NCBI GenBank assembly: GCA_019448385.1 | Contig: JAGTXO010000010.1 | Coordinates: 620,001-684,000 of the forward strand | From: Diacronema lutheri | Lineage: Eukaryota > Haptophyta > Pavlovophyceae > Pavlovales > Pavlovaceae | Direction of reading: 5' to 3' | DNA length: 64,000 nucleotides | Part shown: piece by piece, positions 32,110 to 39,400 of the stretch | Position numbering within the stretch: position 1 is the first letter of the stretch | Layout: each line of letters starts with the position of its first letter | Made by a program: the position numbers and the translations under genes | The notes under the pieces: generated by a model | The model's database searches: none | Told to the model about the DNA's origin: nothing | What the model saw: the letters and a program-made list of their open reading frames with translations, nothing else

Positions 32110-33870
32110 ATGGCAGCGAACTTGTTGGACGTGCCGGAGACGTCGGCACGTGCGAGACCGAGATCCCCGGGGGTCCCGCCGATATCGTGCACATGCTACG
32201 CCTGCGGACGCCCTGTGCGCCTGCATTACGCGTCGGCTGGCCCGCCCACGCGCCACGCCGCCCGTGATTCGGAATGTCGTTGCTCATGTGCGCCGTGTTC
32301 TGCCGGCGCGCTCCATTCTCGCGCAGTTCGGCACGACATCCGTGCTGATCCACCAGAGAACGTGCACCAAGAAGCACCAGTGGGGCCTAGACAAGCTGCC
32401 TCCGAAGAAGCGCGTCCCTTTGCCCAACCCGCCGGCCACTCCGCTCCCAGACTCGAGCGCGTCGAGCGACGCATTCGACGCGTACAACAGCGATGCGAGG
32501 GAGCTGTACAGCAATCACGCAAAGATATGCGCTTACTGCATCGACCAAGAGAAGATCCGTCAAGATGAGGAAGCGGCTGAGCGGCTGCGGCGCGAGGCCG
32601 AGGAGGCGGAGGCGCGACGCCAGGCGGAGGAGGCGGCCGAGCGGCTGCGGCGCGAGGCGGAGGAGGCGGAGGCGCGACGCCAGGCGGAGGAGGCGGCCGA
32701 GCGGCTGCGGCGCGAGGCGGAGGAGGCGGAGGCGCGACGCCAGGCGGAGGAGGCGGCCGAGCGGCTGCGGCGCGAGGCGGAGGAGGCGGAGGCGCGACGC
32801 CAGGCGGAGGAGGCGGCCGAGCGGCTGCGGCGCGAGGTGGAGGAGGCGGAGGCGCGACGCCAGGCGGAGGAGGCGGCCGAGCGGCTGCGGCGCGAGGCGG
32901 AGGAGGCGGAGGCGCGACGCCAGGCGGAGGAGGCGGCCGAGCGGCTGCGGCGCGAGGCGGAGGAGGCGGAGGCGCGACGCCAGGCGGAGGAGGCGGCCGA
33001 GCGGCTGCGGCGCGAGGTGGAGGAGGCGGAGGCGCGACGCCAGGCGGAGGAGGCGGCCGAGCGGCTGCGGCGCGAGGCGGAGGAGGCGGAGGCGCGACGC
33101 CAGGCGGAGGAGGCGGCCGAGCGGCTGCGGCGCGAGGCGGAGGAGGCGGAGGCGCGACGCCAGGCGGAGGAGGCGGCCGAGCGGCTGCGACAACAGGCGG
33201 AGGAGGCTGAGGCGCGACGCCAGGCGGAGGAGGCGGCCGAGCGGCTGCGGCGCGAGGCGGAGGAGGCGGCCGTGGCTGTCGAGCGGCTCGCCGCGGAGGC
33301 GGAGGCGGAGCGGAGGCGGCGCAACGCAAAGCAGAAGACCTTTCTGAGGAAGGGCGAGGGCAAGACCGCGTATGACCAGGTCAAAATCGCGCGTCCAACC
33401 ACCCCTCCTTCTCCCGCACCCCGAGACGCGGCCTTGCGCAGCCATGTCGAGCTCACACCCGCAGTCGCGCGCGCGCGTTCAACCGCCCACCCACCAACCA
33501 GACCAAGGAGAAGATTGAGCGCGAGAAACTCGAGGCTGAGGCGAGGGCGGACATCGCACACTTCTCCGTGAAGCATGCGCGCGAGCAGGGCAAGCTCGCG
33601 CCCGCAGGGCGTTCCAAGGCGCCGTGTGAGGACAAGGCAGTTGACTACGTCGAGGTGACGCAGGCGCGGACGGCCAGGGCGCAGCGCGAGGGCGGGCGTT
33701 GATACATGCGCAATGCGGACCCCGCGCGTTCGCGCTGCGCCCTGGCCGTCCGCACCTGCGGCGGCGCCCTGCAGGTTGACAGCAAGACGGAGCGGCAGTG
33801 GCGCGAGAAGGACCTCGCGGACCTGCGGACGCTCGGGCTTTCCGAGGAAAGCAGGGTCGTCAAACATTGA
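32110..33870 (+). CDS. C2HC (ZNF474-type) zinc-finger protein with long ER-rich helical repeat
   Basis: Four exons: 32110-32214, 32327-33379, 33502-33654, 33775-33870 (468 residues; GT-AG, all phase 0). Splicing exon 1 to exon 2 creates CYACGRPFGTTSVLIHQRTC, a textbook zf-C2HC finger of the ZNF474 kind (C-x2-C-GR-x-FG-x2-S-x3-H-x3-C) followed by KKHQWG. Without that splice the finger does not exist, so the exon 1 assignment is well supported. A possible second, degenerate finger ends NHAKICAYC. Residues of about 23 tandem 10-residue units (20-residue repeat AERLRREAEEAEARRQAEEA) follow. This is likely a stable single alpha-helix or coiled coil. The C-terminus reads TAYDQ joined to TKEKIEREKLEAEARADIAH, then VDYVE joined to VDSKTERQWREKDLADLRTL. 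Animal relatives are mostly testis or cilium associated. A flagellar role is inferred. Confidence 0.8.
32572..33270 (+). repeat. 60-bp coding tandem repeat, about 11.5 copies
   Basis: The near-identical 60-bp units each encode 20 residues rich in Glu, Arg and Ala. Units 5 (near 32821) and 8 (near 33001) share the same Ala-to-Val variant, so a 180-bp block of three units was probably duplicated. Unit 11 (near 33181) carries its own variants. All three forward frames stay open. Confidence 0.95.
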
Positions 33871-33881
33871 ATTCGCGTTCG

Positions 33882-33905
33882 CCCCCCCCCCCCCCCCCCC
33901 CCCCC
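33882..33905 (+). repeat. Poly-C run of 24 nt
   Basis: Exactly 24 C lie in the 67-bp gap between the convergent zinc-finger and YaaA-family genes, 11 bases past the zinc-finger stop codon. Confidence 0.9.
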
Positions 33906-33937
33906 TTCTCCCCCTCCCGTGTCATGTCGCTCACGCG

Positions 33938-34924
33938 CTACGCCTGGCGCGCGCTGCGGCGCCGCGCCGGTGGCTCGTCTGTGACGCCCGCGTCGGCCTT
34001 GCGCTTGCCACCGCTGGCTGCGTGAGCGACCGTAGGGCTGGTACCACCCGCCCGGCCAGCCGCGCACACCTTCGGCGCGCGGGCGCGCGCGTGCGCGGCG
34101 GGCGGCGCGGCACGCCCGGCAGACGGTGCGCCGCCGCGCGCCGCGGCCACCCGCTCGAAGCGGAGCCACCGCCCGTCCGGACCGTCCGCGCTCGCGCTGA
34201 GGCGGAAGGCGAAGCCCATTCCGGACGCGCTCGACCATTCGGCAAAGGCGGCGAGCTGGGCGGGCTCGAATACGCGCGTCTCGGCCATGAAGCGGCAGAA
34301 GAGCCCGCGCGCCTGCTTGGCGAACACAGCCGCGCCGGGAAACTGGATGTGGTACACGACAACGCCGGCTTGCAAATGCTTGTCGACCGCCGCCCAGTAC
34401 TCCTGCGACGCCACGTTGACGATGAAGCGCTGCGCGGGCGGGAGCGCATCGAGCCAGCGGCAGAGCTCGGCGCCCAGCCGCCCGCCCCAAAATGCGTACA
34501 ATGCCTCGCCGCGCGCGGAGCGCAGCTTGGTGCCCATCTCGAGCCTGTACGGCCGGATCGCGTCTCGCGGCCGAAGCAGGCCGTACAGGCCGCTGAGCGT
34601 GACGATGTGCGCCTGCGCGTACGCCTGCGCGTCGGCACTGAGCGTAGCAAACGAGAGCGCCTTGTGCGCCGGGCCGTCGAACGCGACCGCCGCGTTCATC
34701 GCCGGCTGCGCGTCAAAATCGGCGAACCGGCGCGCGTTCAGATCGGCGAGCGCATCGCTCACGCCCATGAGCGCCTTGAGCTGCGCCTTACTCAGCGCCC
34801 GTACGACATCGAGGAGTTCGGCACGGTCGTCGGCGAGGGCCGCAGCCGGTTCGGAGAGCGGATAGGGCGGGCTCACGAGTCCCTCGTTGATCGTCTTTGC
34901 GGGCGAGAGCACGGCGAGAGGCAT
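33938..34924 (-). CDS. YaaA / DUF328 (UPF0246) family protein with basic C-terminal tail
   Basis: Intron-free, 328 residues. It opens MPLAVLSPAKTINEG, the conserved YaaA start, then has LKALMGVSDALADLNARRF, VAFDGPAHKALSF, IVTLSGLYGLLRPRDAIRPY followed by RLEMGTKL, LYAFWGGRL, FIVNVASQEYW and AKQARGLFCRFM. All are signature blocks in the normal order, and the domain is about 250 residues as in bacteria. E. coli YaaA limits oxidative DNA damage by lowering free iron during peroxide stress, and it has a DNA-binding fold. The extra 70-residue tail is Ala/Arg-rich and ends KRKADAGVTDEPPARRRSAR, which looks like a nuclear localisation signal, so a nuclear version is suggested. An upstream in-frame ATG at 35020 is less likely because conservation begins at 34924. 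Confidence 0.93.
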   Translation of the reverse strand: MPLAVLSPAKTINEGLVSPPYPLSEPAAALADDRAELLDVVRALSKAQLKALMGVSDALADLNARRFADFDAQPAMNAAVAFDGPAHKALSFATLSADAQAYAQAHIVTLSGLYGLLRPRDAIRPYRLEMGTKLRSARGEALYAFWGGRLGAELCRWLDALPPAQRFIVNVASQEYWAAVDKHLQAGVVVYHIQFPGAAVFAKQARGLFCRFMAETRVFEPAQLAAFAEWSSASGMGFAFRLSASADGPDGRWLRFERVAAARGGAPSAGRAAPPAAHARARAPKVCAAGRAGGTSPTVAHAASGGKRKADAGVTDEPPARRRSARQA

Positions 34925-34932
34925 CTCCGGGA

Positions 34933-34942
34933 CCCCCCCCCC
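34933..34942 (+). repeat. Short poly-C run (10 nt)
   Basis: Ten C lie just upstream of the YaaA-family start codon (a poly-G on the coding strand). Confidence 0.8.
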
Positions 34943-35007
34943 GTGTGCAGCCTTCCTCGAAGGCGCGGAAATTCTTTCAAAATGCAGCGCTCTGGCGCCC
35001 TTCTCTT

Positions 35008-35069
35008 GCACCGGCAACAAGAACCCGCGCGCGCGCGTGCACCGGCAACAAGAACCCGCGCGCGCGCGC
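35008..35069 (+). repeat. Tandem duplication of about 31 bp
   Basis: Two adjacent copies of TGCACCGGCAACAAGAACCC plus a CG run lie upstream of the YaaA-family gene. Confidence 0.8.
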
Positions 35070-35128
35070 GCCGGCGCGCTTGAAGGTCAACAGTCGGCCG
35101 CTGCGCGCACGCACAGCACGCGGCGCGC

Positions 35129-35644
35129 TTATTTTCGGCCGAGAGCGGCAATCCGCGCGCTCAGCCGGCGTCGGCGACCACGTGCGAACGCGAAGCGACC
35201 GCCGCCCACGATTGCGCTCGGCGGGGTCACTTGTGTCGTGCGCGCGTGCGCGCGCTGGAAGTCGTCGTGCGGTGGCCCGGACGGCATCGTGATTGGCGTC
35301 GCCACGACGACATCCTCTCGCCCAGGCGCGCCGCGCGTCGACGCATCGCAGCCGCGACGAGCCAAGCGCACCGGCGTTGCGCTCGCAGAGCGACATTGGC
35401 CTGCGGGCCGTGCGCGTCGCCCGCAAAGCCCACGACTGCAGGTTGCGTGCGACTTGCACCGTTGCTTGAGCGCGCCGCCGTTCGAAGGAGGCGGCGCGCA
35501 GAGCGGCGCGCGTTTGCGGCCATCTGGCGACACATGGCGGCAGCCGAAAGGGACCACGTTGCCGCTCGCGAGCCATGCACCGCCGCTATCGACAAAAACA
35601 AAGGTCGAAGGAACCTTGCCGATCCTGGCGCTGGGCCTTCGCAC
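35129..35644 (-). CDS. Possible hypothetical protein in an otherwise empty 0.8-kb region
   Basis: Between the YaaA-family start (34924) and the coiled-coil protein stop (35738) no clear gene is seen. The best candidate is this 171-codon minus-strand frame. It begins with fairly normal text (STFVFVDSGGAWLASGNVVP) and good GC at third positions, then becomes Arg-rich and less convincing. Another minus-strand frame has VVGFAGDAHGPQANVALRAQ, so a spliced product using both is conceivable. I recognise no domain. It may be a small real gene, an exon of a longer one, or non-coding. Confidence 0.25.
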   Translation of the reverse strand: MRRPSARIGKVPSTFVFVDSGGAWLASGNVVPFGCRHVSPDGRKRAPLCAPPPSNGGALKQRCKSHATCSRGLCGRRARPAGQCRSASATPVRLARRGCDASTRGAPGREDVVVATPITMPSGPPHDDFQRAHARTTQVTPPSAIVGGGRFAFARGRRRRLSARIAALGRK

Positions 35645-35737
35645 GAGTGCTCCGCCTGCTCAGGCCGCCGCTCATCGACGGTGGCGGCGCGCAAGAAGCT
35701 CGGTGCTGCCGGCTGCGGATCGTCAGCTCGCTTCAGC

Positions 35738-36967
35738 TCAGTGCTGCGGCGGCGAGACCCACCCGTACGCCTCCGCGCCCAGCCGCAGCCCGGGCGCGCG
35801 CGAGAGCCGGTCGAAAGACTGCGTGCGCCGGAGCACGGTGACCGCGCCGCACGGCGGTTGCTGGGCGTGGGCGTGCGGAGCGAAGAGCGGCTCGACCATC
35901 GCCGCCTGGCTCCATGCCATGGCGTTGACGCCCGCGCCCGCGCCCGCTGCCCATGCTAATGCCCATGCGGCAGCGCGCGGGTCGACGCCGCCCGTGTGCA
36001 GCGGCAGCGGCTCGCGGACAGGCTGCGAGGCGGGCTCAATGGCGGCGGGGCGCGCCTCGGCGCCGTGCGCGTCCGCCACGCCCAAAAGGCCAGGCCGTGG
36101 CCGAGCATCGCGCACGCGCGCGCGCTGGCGCGCAACGTCCTCGCGTGCCGCGGCCAGCTCGAGGCCGATGCCCTCGAGCTGCACGCGCAAGCCGGCCTCG
36201 TTCGTGCGCAGCGCGCGCGCCTCCGCCTCAGCGTCGTCGCGCGCCGTGCGCGCGCCGCCGAGCGCATGGCGCAACGACTCGGCTTCGGCCTCGGCCGCCG
36301 CACAACGGCGCTCAGCGTCGCGCACGCGCCGCTCGCTTTGCTCGAGAGCCTTAGCCATTGCCTGATCGCGCGCGCGCCCGCCCTCGTCCACCGTGGGTTG
36401 AGTGTGGCGCTCGCCGTGGCGCTCGTCCGCGCGTGCGGTGGAAGCGCCGGACCTCGCGGTCGAGGAGCCGGAGCGCGCAGTCTCGAGCAGCTGCTCGAGC
36501 TGCACTATGCGCTCTGCTTGCTTGGCACATTGCCGGCGGATCTGCGCTTCGGCCGCAAAGTCGCGCGCAGGCGCGCGCGGCGCCTCGGGCTCGCCTCGAG
36601 CTCGATCGGTGAGAGCGCCGCTCGCGCCCGCGCGCGGCGCGCGATCCGAGCCAGGTAAGGGGAGCGTCGCCATGAAATGCGCGCGCGCCGTGGCCACGTC
36701 GTCCGTTTCTCGCCCCTGCGCCTCGCCATGTGCCCCCGACGCCGCGCGCGGCCACCGCTCGTCGTCGGTACGGCGCGCGCTCGCCTCGTCGCGCTGGACG
36801 GCGCGGACGAGCGTGAAATCGGCCCACGCGCGATAGACGTGGCGCAGGATGTTGAGCGCCCAGGTCTCGACGCGCTGCGTCCTGGCGAGCTGCTTGGCTA
36901 CCTCGCGCAGCGCACGGATTTGCTCGTCCTTGGCCGAGAGCAGTAGCCGCGCCTCCACGTCGAGCAT
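35738..36967 (-). CDS. Coiled-coil protein, unrecognised
   Basis: 409 residues from the ATG at 36967. The longer open frame (to 37216) would overlap the neighbouring b561 gene and looks non-coding. The N-terminus is helical (MLDVEARLLLSAKDEQIRAL, REVAKQLARTQRVETW, ILRHVYRAWADFTLVRAVQR). An Ala/Arg-rich linker follows, then two coiled coils (AEAQIRRQCAKQAERIVQLE; QSERRVRDAERRCAAAEAEA onwards through LRVQLEGIGLELAAAREDVA). The C-terminus is Ala/Pro-rich and ends with RRTQSFDRL and YGWVSPPQH. No catalytic motif is visible. It is divergent from the cytochrome b561 gene, 110 bases between start codons. A structural or cytoskeletal role is a guess. Confidence 0.6.
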   Translation of the reverse strand: MLDVEARLLLSAKDEQIRALREVAKQLARTQRVETWALNILRHVYRAWADFTLVRAVQRDEASARRTDDERWPRAASGAHGEAQGRETDDVATARAHFMATLPLPGSDRAPRAGASGALTDRARGEPEAPRAPARDFAAEAQIRRQCAKQAERIVQLEQLLETARSGSSTARSGASTARADERHGERHTQPTVDEGGRARDQAMAKALEQSERRVRDAERRCAAAEAEAESLRHALGGARTARDDAEAEARALRTNEAGLRVQLEGIGLELAAAREDVARQRARVRDARPRPGLLGVADAHGAEARPAAIEPASQPVREPLPLHTGGVDPRAAAWALAWAAGAGAGVNAMAWSQAAMVEPLFAPHAHAQQPPCGAVTVLRRTQSFDRLSRAPGLRLGAEAYGWVSPPQH

Positions 36968-37077
36968 GACGCCCACGGCCTCAGTTTGAATCCGGCAACC
37001 GGCGTGTGACGGGTGACATAGAGCAAACCCTGGCGCGCGGGCGCGGAGCCGCCAGCACGACGGCGAGGAACAGGAGG

Positions 37078-37740
37078 ATGGAGGTGGTGGGCAAGCGGCT
37101 CGCCCGGTACGCGAGTGGCCTAGGCATGCTCGCCGTGGCGGCCGTTGCCCTATCCACGCTCGCGTCCAAGGGCCCCGTGCTGTTCGCGTGGCATCCCATC
37201 CTCTCGACGGCCGCATTCCTGGGAACGATGTGCGCCGGCTCGCTCGCGTACGTCGGGCCGCTGGAGGAGCGCAAGGTAAACCGCGAGACGCACCGCACGC
37301 TTCAGATCTTTACCGGCGTCCTGCTCCTCCTTGGCGCGACCGCCATCGTTCTCAACAAGATGCGCATCGGCAAGAGCGTGTGGCCCGTCTCGGCGCACGC
37401 GTGGCTCGGCACGCTCGCGGTCGCGCTGACGTTTGGGCAGTGCGCCGTCGGGCTCTCAAAGTACGCGCAGATAGGTGCGCGCGGGTTCTCGAACTGCAAA
37501 TTCCACGGCGACATGGGCCGCGCGACGTTCGCGGTCGGCGCGGTCGCAATCGCGACCGGGCTCGTGAAGATCTTCAGCGGGGTGGAGCGGTACGCGCTGT
37601 TGGTGCTCACGCAGTCGGCGGCGGGGCTCGCGCTGCTCGTATCGCTTCGTTGCTACCCTGCCATTTTCGCGCGGTACGCGACCGTGCGTGAGACCCAGGA
37701 GCTGCAGGACTCTGTCGGCGGGCTTGCGTCCGATGACTGA
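37078..37740 (+). CDS. Cytochrome b561-domain protein
   Basis: Intron-free, 220 residues with six membrane helices. The four heme-ligating His expected of b561 proteins are present in their helices: AWHPILSTAAFLGTM, NRETHRTLQIFTGVLLLL, VSAHAWLGTLAVALTFGQ and NCKFHGDMGRATFAVGAVA. These proteins move electrons across a membrane, typically from ascorbate to an acceptor such as ferric iron or monodehydroascorbate. The short form without a DOMON domain resembles the CYB561D type. A GTG-initiated in-frame extension to 37006 is unlikely. Confidence 0.92.
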   Translation: MEVVGKRLARYASGLGMLAVAAVALSTLASKGPVLFAWHPILSTAAFLGTMCAGSLAYVGPLEERKVNRETHRTLQIFTGVLLLLGATAIVLNKMRIGKSVWPVSAHAWLGTLAVALTFGQCAVGLSKYAQIGARGFSNCKFHGDMGRATFAVGAVAIATGLVKIFSGVERYALLVLTQSAAGLALLVSLRCYPAIFARYATVRETQELQDSVGGLASDD

Positions 37741-37786
37741 GCGAGCGCGCGGGGTCGGGAGTGGGCCGAGGCGGGGCGCTCACAGC

Positions 37787-37945
37787 ATGCGTACTCTGGC
37801 CACGGCGCCGTGGCGCGTGCGTGATGTCGGATGTCACAGCGTGCGTACTCTGGCCACGGCGCCGTGGCGCGTGCGTGATGTCGGATGTCACAGCGTGCGT
37901 ACTCTGGCCACGGCGCCGTGGCGAGTGCGTGATGTCGGATGACTG
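37787..37945 (+). repeat. 54-bp tandem repeat, three copies
   Basis: The units start near 37787, 37841 and 37895 and each contains the perfect palindrome CCACGGCGCCGTGG. The last copy ends in GGATGACTGAGC, echoing CGATGACTGAGC at the b561 stop codon, so the array may have grown from the 3' end of that gene. Confidence 0.9.
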
Positions 37946-38000
37946 AGCACAGACGCACAGTCATCAGAAGCAGAACCCGCGGAGCCCTTTTCTCACAAAA

Positions 38001-39269
38001 ATGCGCGTCGTGCCGGCCATCGCCGCCGTCGGAGCGACGGCGGCCGTGCTGTTCGCGGCAATCGAATGGTTGCGGCGGCGCGCGCGCGACGCGCCGCCGC
38101 CAACGCCCGCAGATCTCTTCGGCAAGCTCAACAACCTGCTCATCCGCTGCCAGCGGCTGCGCGCGGCCGGCGTTTCAGACGTGGAGCGGGTGCGCGAACA
38201 GATCGTCGCGCTCGCCGTGAAAGAGCGCGCGTTGCAGCTCGAGCAGCCGGACAGCGTGCAGGCATCGCGCGCGCACGGCAAGGTGTGCGCCGCGATTATC
38301 GCGATCGCCGCCGCGATCACCAAGCTCGAGGAGGCGTGCGGGCTGCAGGCGGACGCGGCGCCCGTCTCCGAGGAGCTCGCTGCGGAGGACACCTACCGCG
38401 AGCGCCTACTGGCGGACGAGGACGCGGCACTCGACGCGTACATTGCGCGCGCGCGGAAGGGCGCCGGTGGCCTCGCCCGACGCCTCGACGTGCTCGCTCG
38501 GCTGATCGACCGGCTGCGCGCGACCGAGGAGAGCCTCGACTTCCATGCGGCGTTGCTGCACTGTCACGCAAAGCTGAGCGCAGTTGCTGGCTACTCGCAG
38601 GCCAACTTTTCGTACGGCTCGACGCCGTACCACTCGTGGCGCGCGCTCTACGACGCGTGCCCTGAGCTCTCCGACGCGACGCGCGGCTGCACGGCCAGCG
38701 GCGAGTGCATCGTCTTTGGGAGCTCCCTTGGCTGGCTGTGCTTCTACTCAACGCTCACGTTTGGCGTGCCTTCGCGCGGCTACGAGGTCGTCACGCCGCT
38801 CACGATCCTCGCGGGCAAGGTCGCGGCCTCGTTCGAGCTCGGCGAGGGGTGTGCGTTCTTCAACGCCGACATGCTCACCGCAGACCTGAGCCAAGCGCGC
38901 GTCGTGACCCTCACGTCCAAGTGCTGGGACAAGCAGCTCACTGCGAGCGTCTACGACAAGCTGCAGCGCGAGCTCAAGCCGCGCAGGTGTGCGGGAGCAG
39001 ATTGCCAGCGCATCCGCTGACGCCCGCCGGCCGCGCGCCACACCGCGCCACGCGCGCCTGTCCGGGCGTGCTTGCGCGCGTCCTCGTGCCCCGCTGCCCT
39101 CGACAATTTCAACCCCCCCCCCCCCCCCCCCCCCCCGCCCCCCCCCAGCCTCGTAGTGGACTACTCCGACGCGCTCGCGGTCGCGCACGAGTTTGACGTG
39201 CTTGCGCGCACGACCGTCGCCGTGTCGTGGTCGCCCGCGCAGATGATGGCTGTGATGCGCAAACGCTGA
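38001..39269 (+). CDS. SAM-dependent methyltransferase-like protein
   Basis: Two exons, 38001-38986 and 39149-39269 (368 residues; GT-AG, phase 2, junction KPR-S-LVVDYSD). A short N-terminal hydrophobic helix (VVPAIAAVGATAAVLFAAIE) is followed by a helical region. A Rossmann-like part then has GECIVFGSSLGWLCFYSTLT in the position of the SAM loop, GYEVVTPLTILAGKVA, FFNADMLTADLSQARVVTLT and KCWDKQLTASVYDKLQREL. Exon 2 adds the last strands (VVDYSDAL, TVAVSWSPAQM). The order fits a class I methyltransferase, but the glycine-rich loop is unusual and the substrate is unknown. The intron holds the C-run described separately. Confidence 0.6.
39113..39146 (+). repeat. Poly-C (24 nt, then G, then 9 C) forming an intron's polypyrimidine tract
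   Basis: C runs from 39113 to 39136 (24 nt), then G, then nine C directly before the AG acceptor at 39147-39148 of the methyltransferase-like gene. Confidence 0.9.
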
Positions 39270-39400
39270 GCGGCGAGCGCATGTCGACTGTGAGTACCCC
39301 CCTGAGTCAGATTTTGTTAACAGACGCAAATCCGCTGCGCTCGCCGGGCGCTAGCCGCGCGTGTGCGCGGTGCGCGCCGCGCCGCCCGGGCCGGCGCTCG

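Noticed and set aside
32572-33270. CRISPR-like or satellite array
   Set aside because: The repeats are directly adjacent with no spacers and continue an open coding frame; they encode a helical protein repeat.
36968-37216. N-terminal extension of the coiled-coil protein to 37216
   Set aside because: It overlaps the start of the cytochrome b561 gene and has no coiled-coil character.
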